From: an uncultured Muribaculaceae bacterium | GTDB lineage: Bacteria; Bacteroidota; Bacteroidia; Bacteroidales; Muribaculaceae | Length of the DNA stretch: 64,000 nucleotides | Assembly: GCA_910578095.1 (NCBI GenBank) | Contig: CAJTOZ010000008.1 | Location: 34,160-98,159 of the forward strand | Direction: 5' to 3' | Part shown: positions 54,106 to 63,956 of the stretch, in pieces | How the letters are laid out: the number at the start of each line of letters is the position of its first letter | How positions within the stretch are numbered: position 1 is the first letter of the stretch | Position numbers and translations under genes: made by a program | The notes under the pieces: model-generated | Told to the model about the DNA's origin: nothing | Database searches by the model: none | The model's input: only the letters and a program-made list of their open reading frames with translations

Positions 54106-56274
54106 CTAACGAATTTTTTCAATTAGGGTTCTAATGGTGGCCATATTCGACTGATCAAAATTGGCAGCTTTCTTGATGCGATAAACATTGCATGTAAGTT
54201 CGGCGATAGCCTCTTCATTAAGTTGACCTTTCTGAATGAAGTCCTTGGTTACGATGATACACTGTTTATGCAACTTATCGATTACGTTATAGAAGTCCTC
54301 TTCCTTTGAATCGCCGAAAGATGATGTGGCAGCATCAAAGATGAGAGGGTAATCCTCGTCACGTTTCTCCTGAGTGAAATCTGAAATGGCGAAGAGGATG
54401 GATATATACATCACCGTCTTTTGAGAGCCGGAAGGCTTCTTTATCTCCGTCCCATTGGAACTGAACAGCCGTATCTCAGTTGATTCATCGGCAGTTTGAA
54501 TAAGTCTGACCTCACCATGGAAATCCGATGCGCTGAGTTTTACGAGATACTCGTTAGCCGTTGTTTCCAATTCTGCCAAGAAACGACGGAGGTTTTCCTT
54601 TTTAGCGTTTGTGAATGCGGCGGCGATTGCTTCAAGAGCGGTGTGGACATCTCTCATGACCTTCACTTGCGAACTTTCGGGATCTAATTCATCAAGTTCC
54701 TTTTTGAGTTCAGCCATCTGTTTCTCTTGATACTTCAGCTCAGTCTCTAACTCAACCAAGCGTGCGGTGGCTCTCTCTCTGGACTTATACAGCCCCCTAA
54801 TGTCATTGAACTCCTTTTCAAGCGCTGATTCGCTGAGATTCCCCACCTGTATTAGAAGTCGTGTTTTCTCGTCGATAATATCCTGAATCTTCTGTTGGGT
54901 TTTCTTCAGTTCATCTTGAAGACGTGCTACGAGACCCTGTCTGTCGGCAATCTCTTGTGCGAAGCCTGCAACCTGAGCCTCCTGTAAGCCACTTAGGGAA
55001 ACGCTTACATTATGGAGTTGCTCGATATACTGATTAGGGAATAGTTCTTGTTCTTGAATCTCTTTCTTCTGAGATTCCTTTCGGAGCTTCGCTTCTGTAT
55101 GGCGGCGATACTCTTCCAGTTTGTGAACCATGAATCCGTATGCCTCAGAATCTTCCGGAGCCTCGCGTCCACAGACTTTGCAGATATGGTCGTGAATCAT
55201 CTCCTCCATTGTCTCCTGATTGGGTAGATACCAAGGGAGTTCGGTAGCACCGTTGGAAAGAGCTCCGAGCATTTCCTTAGCAGCTTCAATTTTGCCTAGT
55301 TCTATGGCCTTTGTGCGCTCAAAGTCCCGATCCATCCGGCGCTTAGTTTTGCTGAGAACAGATATTTTCTCCTGAAACTCCTTTAGGATAGGTGTAAATG
55401 CGGCCAGAATCCACATCTTGTCAAGCAACGCGTGATTGTAATTAACCATGCCAATCTGAGCCATCAGTTTGTTGCGACGCTCTTCCTGTGTTTTCAAGCG
55501 TTCTTTAATATCCTTATACCTTTCAGAAGCTTCTTGATTTTCTTCAAGTTCAGAGAGACTTTTGTCGTATATCTCAACAGAGCCACGTTTCTCCTTTATT
55601 TCATTACGGGTTGTGGAAATATCTGAAGACTGCCGACTAATCATTGCCTCCAGCTCTTTTGCTCTTTGTGAGACTTTTTTATCGGAACTGATTTCCTTTA
55701 AATAAGCTTTGTTGGCTTTCTCCTCAAAGTTCTGAGCGGTAGCAACCAGTTCATCAAACTTGTGAATGTCGGAGAATTTGTCTACTAAGTCCTTCAAGAG
55801 CGTACGATTCTCGAAAACATTCAATTCCGCCTCGCCTTTGAACATACTGAATTTCTGAATAAATGCATCATAGCATCTTTCAATCAGAGATTTGCCATTT
55901 ACTGCTTCGCGTTCAGATCCATTTGTTTCATAGCCTCTGTATGAGATTTTGCCAAGGCGGAAGCCTCCGTTTTCAAGTTTCTCAAATGAGAATGACTTTT
56001 CAACGGATTTCTCTCCATTATGGTCAAACTTTATATACACAGAAACTTCATCTATATCGCCAGCCTCCATTTGTGATTTTCGCATCTCGGATATTTGTTC
56101 GACGCTAGACTTGTCTATTGTTGTGTCAAACAGCCATTGGAGCGCCTCGAAGAATGTAGTCTTTCCATCTCCATTATCACCGATGACAACAGTCAGTCCC
56201 TCCGAAAAGTCAAACTGGTTGTTATCTCCGTAATAACTGCGGAAGTTCTTAATTCTAATTTCCTTTATTATCAT
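54106..56274 (-). CDS. SMC/DndD-like ATPase of the restriction module
   Basis: 722 residues from the ATG at 56274 (MIIKEIRIKNFRSYYGDNN). Walker A IGDNGDGKTT is at 31-40. Two long coiled-coil arms (about 175-340 and 385-570) flank a zinc-hook-like CKVCGR at 365-370, as in Rad50. The ABC signature is a variant PSGSQKT (614-620), and Walker B reads LIFDAATSSFG (644-654), with Ala-Ala-Thr where D-E is usual. This is the DndD/RecF-like plan used in DNA-backbone-modification systems. Its start overlaps the 76-residue gene by four bases. Confidence 0.82.
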   Translation of the reverse strand: MIIKEIRIKNFRSYYGDNNQFDFSEGLTVVIGDNGDGKTTFFEALQWLFDTTIDKSSVEQISEMRKSQMEAGDIDEVSVYIKFDHNGEKSVEKSFSFEKLENGGFRLGKISYRGYETNGSEREAVNGKSLIERCYDAFIQKFSMFKGEAELNVFENRTLLKDLVDKFSDIHKFDELVATAQNFEEKANKAYLKEISSDKKVSQRAKELEAMISRQSSDISTTRNEIKEKRGSVEIYDKSLSELEENQEASERYKDIKERLKTQEERRNKLMAQIGMVNYNHALLDKMWILAAFTPILKEFQEKISVLSKTKRRMDRDFERTKAIELGKIEAAKEMLGALSNGATELPWYLPNQETMEEMIHDHICKVCGREAPEDSEAYGFMVHKLEEYRRHTEAKLRKESQKKEIQEQELFPNQYIEQLHNVSVSLSGLQEAQVAGFAQEIADRQGLVARLQDELKKTQQKIQDIIDEKTRLLIQVGNLSESALEKEFNDIRGLYKSRERATARLVELETELKYQEKQMAELKKELDELDPESSQVKVMRDVHTALEAIAAAFTNAKKENLRRFLAELETTANEYLVKLSASDFHGEVRLIQTADESTEIRLFSSNGTEIKKPSGSQKTVMYISILFAISDFTQEKRDEDYPLIFDAATSSFGDSKEEDFYNVIDKLHKQCIIVTKDFIQKGQLNEEAIAELTCNVYRIKKAANFDQSNMATIRTLIEKIR

Positions 56275-56501
56275 ACGTTCCGTTTCAGATAGTCGTTGAT
56301 CTCTTTCCAAAGTTCACGCTCTGTTGCGCCTTCCTCTGTTCTCTTAATGATTTGAGCAACGGTGTTAATAATGTAGTTGTCTGAATCGAGTGCTGAATAA
56401 ATAGTGCCAATGTCAGCAGCTGTGTAGTTGCCGACTTTCATCAGCCGCTCATTCAGCAGGACGGCTTGAAGCATTTTGTCGTTGTTTGATATGTATGCCA
56501 T
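56271..56501 (-). CDS. 76-residue middle component of the restriction module
   Basis: 76 residues, mostly helical: NDKMLQAVLLNERLMKVG, then TAADIGTIYSALDSDNYIINTVAQIIKRTEEGATERELWKEIND. Small proteins of this size and position, coupled to an SMC-like ATPase gene, occur as middle components in ABC-three-component-type conflict systems; similarity here is of layout only. It begins two bases after the helicase stop and overlaps the ATPase start by four bases. Confidence 0.7.
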   Translation of the reverse strand: MAYISNNDKMLQAVLLNERLMKVGNYTAADIGTIYSALDSDNYIINTVAQIIKRTEEGATERELWKEINDYLKRNV

Positions 56502-56503
56502 TG

Positions 56504-58783
56504 TTAGAAAAGAGATAATTCGTAATAATCAAGTGTTTCATGCAGCTCCTCATAAGCGAAATCTGTGTTTTCAGAGAGCAAAGCAAAGTCTCTCACTCTC
56601 CTTAATTCAGAAGCTAATAAGCTGCGCTCCATTTTGTAACTCTCAGCTGATAAAGATATTTCAGGGACAACTACGAGGTCATGTATTACAGCGCGACGTT
56701 TGTCCTTGTGAGTGCGAAGAATACGACCGCGACGTTGGATGAACTGGCGTGGGTTGCCGGTGCTGGCACAGAATATTGCCAATTCACTTCGTGGAACATC
56801 AACACCTTCGTCAAGACACTTCATTGAAGTCAGCACCTCAAGTTTGCCCGTGGCGAAATCTTCAAGAATCTGATTCCGATCACTTGTGCCGGAAACAAAT
56901 TTCTTTACTGTGGTGGTCGGGCTTATTGACTGGACAATAGAAGTGTATTGGTCTATCAACGAATCCGAGTAATCATCATCAAAAGTTATCTCGGTATCAT
57001 CATAAATGTCAGCTTCTTCAGTATCAGGCTTACTTCCCTCTGGTACATAGACGAGCGTGTATTTCAATGAACCTTTTTCTTTATACCAGTCTTGAAGAAT
57101 TTCAGCAAAAATTTGCTGCTTGTTTGCTGCTTTATGTACTATCCGCTTACGCTTCAGAAGCAAGCGCATAAGAATGTCGTCTGAACCGGGAAACGATTCA
57201 TTGTCATAATTGAAAAATTTGGCCAACTGGAGAGAAATTTTCATATACTCCAACATTTCTTCATCTGTCAATCTGACTAAATGAGGATAGTAGTTGTATC
57301 GACAAAGATACCCCTTGTCTATAGCCTCACGCATGGAGAATTCAAATGTATATCCATCAGTATCTTCACATCCGAAGAAACTATTCAAGAGTTTGTTCCC
57401 TCTTTCGTCGAACTGACGTTCTGGGGTGGCAGACAATCCGATACGCCGTACAAACTTTACTGCGTTTAGACGATTCAATATTCTGGGAGATCCCATATTG
57501 TGAGCTTCGTCTGCGATAAGTAATAGTCTTTTATTGATTTTCGGTGAGATAGATATGAGGTCTTTGAATATTGCATCTCTTGCGAAAGAGGCATATGTGG
57601 CAATAATTATGTAAGACGGTTCCTTGTCGGAAAAATTGAATTCTTCCTGAAATTTTATGGTGTCAAGCTCAGATTTCCATGATTTATTCTTTGAACAGAC
57701 CTTTACTATGTGTCCAAAATTGAATTTCTTGCATTCTTCTTCCCATTGGTCAACCAGAGTCAAAGTTGGGACAAGAATAATGGCGCGATAGTAACCTTTA
57801 CTCCTGTATATCTCTAACAAGCAATTGAGAGAAGTAAGAGTTTTACCAGTGCCGGTTGCCATTGCAAATAATCCCTTCTGCCGATTTTCTTTCCAATTGT
57901 CAAAGGCTTGCTGTTGATAAGGTCGAGGACCTGTAGGATAAGGAAATCTTGGCTCACTTTCTTTCGCCTTTTCCACATTCCGAATTTTGTCGATAGCCCT
58001 TTCAACCTTAGCCTTCGTCTTCTGCAATGCAGATTTAACAGTATCGGGCAGTGAACTGTCTGATATTTCACTGATGAGCTCCAACTCATCGTTAAGAAGC
58101 TCTTCCAATCCTTTCACTTTATGACTGGAAGTATATCCTTTCAGGTTGGTCGCGTCAATAAATTCAACATCTTCGTCGCCCCCTTTGAATGCTCTATCAA
58201 ACGAGTTTTGTATTCCCCTGATACGTCCATTGTCGGCGGGGCCGTTCCAATCGCAGAACACGCTTAGGCTCTCCTTATTGTGTATTAGTGCAGTCAGTGA
58301 AAAGTTTACAGAGCCCTCGAATGCTATTTTGTTTAAGCCATCGCTGAAAGTGCCACATTTTGTATGGGCTATACCATTGCCATTAACCATGCGGACTATT
58401 TTTACCTCAATTCGTTCATTGCGAATGAGCCATGCGAGGCATTCAAAGAAGTGTTTGTCGCGTTTGTTAAGGGTGTAACTCAACTGCTCCAGATTGTTCA
58501 AATCAAAGTATGGCAATTCTGCCGGCTCATGCGCCATGGAGATAGCTGAAACATCATCACTACTGAGAATGTCGTTGATAATCATTCGCATTTTACCCCC
58601 ATTATAGATGAAGGAGGCGAATCCATATGACAGAACATTGATAGCTGACGATGAGAAGAATCCGAGCATAAGATCGAATGAGGAGGCATTGCACAGAGCC
58701 TCCGAAAAGAAACCTACCGGTTCCCATTCGGTCTTTGTCTCAAACCTGAAGGCTTCAGGCCATGTCACGTCTGTCTTCAGCAT
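56504..58783 (-). CDS. PLD-nuclease/DEAH-box helicase fusion
   Basis: 759 residues. The N-terminal part (about 1-200) looks like a phospholipase-D-type nuclease domain: HTKCGTFSDG (His-140, Lys-142, Asp-148), then GSVN at 157-160 and a following Glu-171. The SF2 helicase follows: motif I ATGTGKT (309-315), motif II DEAH (425-428), motif III SAT (451-453), and a late QRRGRILR for motif VI. A single HKD half-site implies a dimer. It is the candidate DNA-destroying motor of the module. The gene starts six bases after sspD. Confidence 0.85.
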   Translation of the reverse strand: MLKTDVTWPEAFRFETKTEWEPVGFFSEALCNASSFDLMLGFFSSSAINVLSYGFASFIYNGGKMRMIINDILSSDDVSAISMAHEPAELPYFDLNNLEQLSYTLNKRDKHFFECLAWLIRNERIEVKIVRMVNGNGIAHTKCGTFSDGLNKIAFEGSVNFSLTALIHNKESLSVFCDWNGPADNGRIRGIQNSFDRAFKGGDEDVEFIDATNLKGYTSSHKVKGLEELLNDELELISEISDSSLPDTVKSALQKTKAKVERAIDKIRNVEKAKESEPRFPYPTGPRPYQQQAFDNWKENRQKGLFAMATGTGKTLTSLNCLLEIYRSKGYYRAIILVPTLTLVDQWEEECKKFNFGHIVKVCSKNKSWKSELDTIKFQEEFNFSDKEPSYIIIATYASFARDAIFKDLISISPKINKRLLLIADEAHNMGSPRILNRLNAVKFVRRIGLSATPERQFDERGNKLLNSFFGCEDTDGYTFEFSMREAIDKGYLCRYNYYPHLVRLTDEEMLEYMKISLQLAKFFNYDNESFPGSDDILMRLLLKRKRIVHKAANKQQIFAEILQDWYKEKGSLKYTLVYVPEGSKPDTEEADIYDDTEITFDDDYSDSLIDQYTSIVQSISPTTTVKKFVSGTSDRNQILEDFATGKLEVLTSMKCLDEGVDVPRSELAIFCASTGNPRQFIQRRGRILRTHKDKRRAVIHDLVVVPEISLSAESYKMERSLLASELRRVRDFALLSENTDFAYEELHETLDYYELSLF

Positions 58784-58789
58784 ACTCTA

Positions 58790-59896
58790 TTATATAAAGC
58801 AGTTAGCGCAAAATGCGTCGTTGTCATCATCATCAAGCATATCCACCAAAAGGCCGGTGCCAGCTTTCTTCTTGGCTTCTTGTTTCTTTATGGCATCCAG
58901 TTTGATTTGCCGTACTCGTTCAGGGCGGATAAGTTCTTCAAGACTTTCATTCTGATTCCATGTGTAGCCGTCTTTCTCAAATTCCATGGCCCTGGCAAAT
59001 AAATCAGGATGCTGTTCATATAGCCATATCCATTCTATCTTCTGTTGGAAGAAACAGAAATAGCAACCGGAGCGGCTTCGGTTGTAGGTGCCGGTCTTTC
59101 CATCGACCTCGAATTCAATGGGCTTATAATATGCAGGTATGCCTACGCCGCTATCTTCCAATATTCTGAAAATATCCTCCTTGATTAAAACATCCTCATT
59201 ATCCACAAGTGGAAACTCATTGAGTTTGCCTACAGGATAATCTGTACCTTTGAGATATTCAAAAACAGCGCGATTGAATAGTTTCATATCGATATCCATT
59301 AGCGCGTTTGTCTTCTTTGCATAATAGAAGTCCTTTGTCAACGGATGTTCAAGAATCTCTTTCAGCCTATCTTTCAAATCATCAGGAGCAATAGATAAAT
59401 AGACCTCGGTGAATCGTTCAATGTTATTCTTATGCACGATGTTGTGGATTACATCTATGCTCCATATATTTCTTCGGAAAGGGAAAATAGCTTGGATGTT
59501 CGGTTTTGTCGACACATAGCCTTCACGGTCTTCATCTCCACGAATACCAACGTATGATATTGTGGGGTCATCACCTACAAAACGTTCCATTTCAGCCAAC
59601 TTCATTTTCTGTGTACACCAGCGTTGCTGTGGTGAAGGAAGAAAATTTCCAGACGCCCTTAGGAAATGTTCAAAGGGCGTAGGCTCTGGACTTCCCTCGG
59701 CTGCCCTCAGTCGTTTGATACCTCCAAGGAATGATTCAAGACGATTAATCAGAAGCTCGGTTTCCGCAAGTTCACAACCCGTGTCAGTGTTGTAATATTC
59801 CACATTCAAGTCGGGATATTTCGACTTCATATAGATTGCCAATGCAGCGCTGTCCTTTCCTCCTGATATGCCTAATACATGCCGTACCATAATCAT
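58790..59896 (-). CDS. sspD: DndC/SspD-like PAPS-reductase-family enzyme
   Basis: 368 residues. The PP-loop SGGKDS (11-16) binds ATP, and RWCTQKMK near residue 93 is the PAPS-reductase-type block. Cysteines at 94, 278, 281 (GCYFC), 363 and 366 (CANC) could hold an iron-sulfur cluster as in DndC. The enzyme should activate DNA phosphate by adenylation before sulfur insertion. Its ATG overlaps the SspC-like stop by four bases. The alternative assignment, an ordinary sulfonucleotide reductase, is unlikely given the neighbours. Confidence 0.88.
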   Translation of the reverse strand: MIMVRHVLGISGGKDSAALAIYMKSKYPDLNVEYYNTDTGCELAETELLINRLESFLGGIKRLRAAEGSPEPTPFEHFLRASGNFLPSPQQRWCTQKMKLAEMERFVGDDPTISYVGIRGDEDREGYVSTKPNIQAIFPFRRNIWSIDVIHNIVHKNNIERFTEVYLSIAPDDLKDRLKEILEHPLTKDFYYAKKTNALMDIDMKLFNRAVFEYLKGTDYPVGKLNEFPLVDNEDVLIKEDIFRILEDSGVGIPAYYKPIEFEVDGKTGTYNRSRSGCYFCFFQQKIEWIWLYEQHPDLFARAMEFEKDGYTWNQNESLEELIRPERVRQIKLDAIKKQEAKKKAGTGLLVDMLDDDDNDAFCANCFI

Positions 59897-62800
59897 TTCA
59901 ATTTTTCATTCAACAATTTAAGGAGAACACATATATCGAGGTCTCGGTCGCCGGACATGTATTCAGATAGTTTCTCTATCATCTTGTCGGCTTTGGCTCT
60001 CTTTGTGGACGGTAAACGGAATGTTTTTGCCTCAGAGAAGTCACCTCCGGCAGTAGCCAGCTCAAAGTTGAAGGCTTCATCACCATCTTCAAGAGTAACA
60101 TCAGTAGAAAGAGATGATGCTCGCTCCAACTCGCTGAAAAGATGAAGTAGGCTATTTACCAAAAGAGCTTCCTCGTTATCTTTGGTTTCGTCAAGACGTT
60201 TGTCATTGACCACAATAGCAATCTTTTCGTAGAACTCTTTGCGATTTTCAGACGATGCAAGGATTCTCTCCAAGAATGATTTACTCTTGGGCGTGAGGAC
60301 GCTGCCGTTTACTGTTGAGTAACGTTCAGTAAGTATCGACTTGTATTCTTCAAACTCCGAAGTAACTCCTATATGTTCCTTGACTTTAGCCTCGATTCGA
60401 TCTATGAGAAAATCATAGCACGTATTGAGGTCTCTTACTGCGGTACGTATGAGTTGAAGGTACTGTGCGACGAAGGTGTCACTGTTCAAATCTCGATAAC
60501 CAAGAGCGGCAGGCAGGTCCTCAAAGAATGTCTTTGCCGGGTCTTGCGCCTGAGCAAGTACATCTCTGAATTTAGCGGTAAACGGATTGTCGAACTTTCG
60601 TGTGGACTTGGCGTAGCTGTTAAGAGTACGATAGAAGTGGAAGAATGGCTTAACCGTTTCTAATAAGGAATCAGTCCTTATGGCTACAGCATCATCTTTA
60701 CGCAGAAACTGTCGGTAACGTTTGAAGAATTCCAACCGCACGCCTGACACATCGAAAGCCTTTACCGAGAAGTTTTTGAGCTGCTTCTGGAGTAATTCAA
60801 AAACCTCTTTGTTTATGCTTAATACAAACGTGTTGTCATTATACAGAGCGTAATCCTGTTGGTTGACATATAGAAATATCGGGAGCCATATGTCGATAAC
60901 GCCTTGTTTGAGTTTATATGGACGAGAACGAAGTATCTTGACCAGTTCTGTCAATTTTCTCGGGCGGTCAACACTGGATTTCAAGAAATCCATGCAGGCT
61001 TTCCAAATTGATTGAAGTTCCGATTTTGTAGGTGCCCCCAATATCCAGTTGCCATCATCGTCTTGACGATGAATACCGGAGTCACGGAATAGAGTGTAAT
61101 ATATGGTTTTCTCGGGAGGAAATGACTGCTTCGGAAATCCAAAGTCTTCTTCATCTGAATGGAGAAGCATGGCATCCAATAAATTTACCCTCGCCAAGGA
61201 AATTGCCGAACTAAATTTCTGTTTATTGAAAAGTTCATTCCTTATGATGGGTGTCTTATGGTAGACCTCAGCACAGACACTTGAAATCAGCTCATTCAAG
61301 TCTTTGAGCGAATGGATAGTCAATTCTTTACCTTGGAAATACCAAATGATTGAGCTTGTCGGAGAAGTTATCTCCTCATTGAGAGCGTAGTTAAGCTTTT
61401 GGGTCTCATATCTCTTTTGGTTCTCCAATTCAGTTTTTGCCACATTGTCATCCAGTGCCACATTTTCAAGAACATACTGGAGTTTTTTTATCTCATGGAG
61501 ATGCTTGGTAATGGCTTCAGTATTCTTGAAATATGCGTATATATTGGCTCCGGCATTTGATGCTTCAGAAATTTCCTTGACATCGGATTGAATGTCTGAC
61601 AATGGGAACACCAAATGAATATATCCGTCTATCTCGCCTATAGGCTCAATATTGACAGGCTCGTTCGTTACTTTAAATTCAAAGTAACGAGGTGTCCCTG
61701 TTTGGTAATAAAACGCATTAGCCAAAAACACACGTGGACGGACGTATCCGCCTATTTCTTCAATAGACAATATGGGTATCGGAACGATTCCAGCGGCTTT
61801 ATATAGTTCGTCTTCAAGGTTGAGATTAGTTCCCTCAAAAAGAATATATTGTGACTTATACTGTGCGTAGCGAATTATTTTTAATGAAGTCAGTTTGTCA
61901 ATTATAGCCAAAGGCTGATTTATGCCCATAGCATTTTGAGCATAGACTTCAATGAATTCCTTTGTGAGTCTGACACCGGCAAAGAAAATGTTGAGCAGGC
62001 CAATCAGCTTTATTATTTTTATGGCTGCTTCAATAAACTCGGAAGACGCATCAATACTGCCAATCCTTTCCAATGCAACAGTCAACGACCTCCAGCCGGT
62101 AGAGTCAGCATTGGTTTCCGTTAATGCTGAGAAGTAATGATAACGTAGATAATCGCACACCTCTCTAACGTTATATGTATTGGTGGGAGTTGGCGTGAAG
62201 TCGTTGAGTGATCCATTGCCTTTTGCAGTCAAGAACGAGAAAAGGCTTCTTTCGTTTTGTCCGTAGCGTTGGATTGCCATTGTTAATACAACGGCTGAGA
62301 TTGGGTCTAGTGGATATAACTTCTCGGCAGTTGAGAACTTGAAGCTATCAGAAACAATCTTTGAAGTAGTAGCAAGGTCATACAGTATGGTAAAGCCTGA
62401 CTTGGCCTCAGAGGACATTGCCACAGGCTTGCTCTCCATCTGCTGAGTCGTTAGATATAGCAATTGCTCAACCGGCTCGGCAAATACCACTTCTTCAAAT
62501 CGTCCTTTAACTTTCTGCCATTCGTTCCTTTGAGTCTCTGTGAGCTTGGCGGCGTAAGACCCAAAATTCTGATGGAGAGTTGTGAGCAGAATAATGTTTC
62601 GACTGGGTACATTCACAAATTCAGCCAATTTCTGGAGAAAGTACAACTCTTTCTCAGGGTTATTGTTGGCCGCATATTCTAGAATTTTCCCAAATTCGTC
62701 GATGACGATAAACAAGAATTTGTTTTGCCTACGAAGTTGCTGATAATATTGATGTAACGCGTCAATTGGATTTTTCGCTTCGGATTCCAACTTGCGTCCT

Positions 62801-63099
62801 ATCAATTGGCTTAGTGATGTGTAATCACCAACAATATTCAGAAATTCAAAGTCCCTTACGTTTCCAAAGACCTTTCTGTTTCTCACCAACTGACCGATAC
62901 GTTTTTTGAGGTCATTTTCCAGTGCGAGAATAAAACTTGATTTACCTGTGCCGTAGGTGCCGATGAGTGTAAATGAATGGTGGCCACTATTGTAGCCATT
63001 AACCAAACCGCCAACGACAAGTTTGGCATTCTCCGTAACGATATAATTGAAATCGTTGGTGGTATTATGCTCTATATTTATTGAAGGAATGTAGCTCAT
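59893..63099 (-). CDS. sspC: SspC-like large P-loop ATPase
   Basis: 1068 residues. Walker A GTYGTGKS is at 47-54 and Walker B FLFIVIDEFGK at 128-138. The remaining 900 residues are helical and beta-mixed without recognised domains (FEGTNLNLEDELYKAAG near residue 425, and a late SYAKSTRKFDNPFTAKFRD). Size and N-terminal ATPase placement match the SspC component of single-strand phosphorothioation systems. It is coupled by four-base overlaps on both sides. Confidence 0.82.
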   Translation of the reverse strand: MSYIPSINIEHNTTNDFNYIVTENAKLVVGGLVNGYNSGHHSFTLIGTYGTGKSSFILALENDLKKRIGQLVRNRKVFGNVRDFEFLNIVGDYTSLSQLIGRKLESEAKNPIDALHQYYQQLRRQNKFLFIVIDEFGKILEYAANNNPEKELYFLQKLAEFVNVPSRNIILLTTLHQNFGSYAAKLTETQRNEWQKVKGRFEEVVFAEPVEQLLYLTTQQMESKPVAMSSEAKSGFTILYDLATTSKIVSDSFKFSTAEKLYPLDPISAVVLTMAIQRYGQNERSLFSFLTAKGNGSLNDFTPTPTNTYNVREVCDYLRYHYFSALTETNADSTGWRSLTVALERIGSIDASSEFIEAAIKIIKLIGLLNIFFAGVRLTKEFIEVYAQNAMGINQPLAIIDKLTSLKIIRYAQYKSQYILFEGTNLNLEDELYKAAGIVPIPILSIEEIGGYVRPRVFLANAFYYQTGTPRYFEFKVTNEPVNIEPIGEIDGYIHLVFPLSDIQSDVKEISEASNAGANIYAYFKNTEAITKHLHEIKKLQYVLENVALDDNVAKTELENQKRYETQKLNYALNEEITSPTSSIIWYFQGKELTIHSLKDLNELISSVCAEVYHKTPIIRNELFNKQKFSSAISLARVNLLDAMLLHSDEEDFGFPKQSFPPEKTIYYTLFRDSGIHRQDDDGNWILGAPTKSELQSIWKACMDFLKSSVDRPRKLTELVKILRSRPYKLKQGVIDIWLPIFLYVNQQDYALYNDNTFVLSINKEVFELLQKQLKNFSVKAFDVSGVRLEFFKRYRQFLRKDDAVAIRTDSLLETVKPFFHFYRTLNSYAKSTRKFDNPFTAKFRDVLAQAQDPAKTFFEDLPAALGYRDLNSDTFVAQYLQLIRTAVRDLNTCYDFLIDRIEAKVKEHIGVTSEFEEYKSILTERYSTVNGSVLTPKSKSFLERILASSENRKEFYEKIAIVVNDKRLDETKDNEEALLVNSLLHLFSELERASSLSTDVTLEDGDEAFNFELATAGGDFSEAKTFRLPSTKRAKADKMIEKLSEYMSGDRDLDICVLLKLLNEKLK

Positions 63100-63956
63100 C
63101 GTTGTTCGTAATACTTTTCAAGGATGGAGAACGGGGCAAAGTTGTGGAGAAATTGAACGTTCTTTACACCACTGTTGTCAGCATAGGCTATCAGCCCTGG
63201 ATATTTTTTCTCGGCTGATTGTATCAATTGGATAAGGGAAACTATTGGAGTGCAGAAAGTAAGCGACAACTCCATTAGCTTATCGAAGGAAATTGTCTTG
63301 TCTCCGTTCGCTATGTAATAGAGCGCAAAGAGTATGACTTCCGGTGAAATTTCCGAAGATGAGACCTCTCTAAAAACATAATAATCTGAATGGTCTTTCC
63401 CATTTGCACCTTTCTGAATGAGATTCAATTCAAGGAGAATTGAAGAAAAGTCCTCGATTGATTTAAGGTCAGAAGGTGAAACGTAATTTTTCAGAAGTAC
63501 TCCGATGTCTTTACGAACTGTATTCTCATTATAGACATTCTTTTGCTCTGGAACAGAACATTTCCTCTTGATAAAATTTTGAAGTTCAGTTTTGGTGAAA
63601 TCTCTTTTCTCTCGTTGATATTCAACGAATAAGAGGTTGTATAAGGATGCTTCTTTAGCTGATACAATCAGGAAGTGAAGCAACCAAAGAGTATTTATGT
63701 CTTGAACGTACTGGTCGCGTCCAGTCTCAGAATCAAAAAGGAATTTGGCTATCGCTAATAGCTCATCTTGTTTGGTCAAGCCAAAGGCACGAAGCCAAAA
63801 GCGGATGGAAGACACCATATTTTTGCCTACACCGAGAATAGCTACACTGTCAGTCTTGCTAAAACGGTTTCCGTTTAGCAAGAAATCATATCCTTTCTTC
63901 AGCCACAGAGATTTGCACTGAAAGGACTCATGTCCCGAAAAGCTGTATCTGCTCAA
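63096..63956 (-). CDS. sspB: SspB-like DUF4007 protein (DNA nickase)
   Basis: 286 residues of DUF4007: FSGHESFQCKSLWLKKGYDF at the start, then AILGVGKNMVSSIRFWLRAFGL near residue 40. In SspABCD systems the DUF4007 protein nicks one strand for sulfur insertion. The start codon is TTG at 63956: an in-frame TAA lies 12 bases upstream, no ATG lies between, and the first internal Met (residue 48) would delete the signature. It is the first gene of the operon; only 44 bases remain upstream, so the promoter and any sspA are outside the window. Confidence 0.88.
   Translation of the reverse strand: MSRYSFSGHESFQCKSLWLKKGYDFLLNGNRFSKTDSVAILGVGKNMVSSIRFWLRAFGLTKQDELLAIAKFLFDSETGRDQYVQDINTLWLLHFLIVSAKEASLYNLLFVEYQREKRDFTKTELQNFIKRKCSVPEQKNVYNENTVRKDIGVLLKNYVSPSDLKSIEDFSSILLELNLIQKGANGKDHSDYYVFREVSSSEISPEVILFALYYIANGDKTISFDKLMELSLTFCTPIVSLIQLIQSAEKKYPGLIAYADNSGVKNVQFLHNFAPFSILEKYYEQR

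Noticed and set aside
58790..63956. Assignment of the operon to canonical DndBCDE
   Set aside because: DndB and DndE are absent and the DUF4007 protein is present, which fits the single-strand SspBCD type instead.
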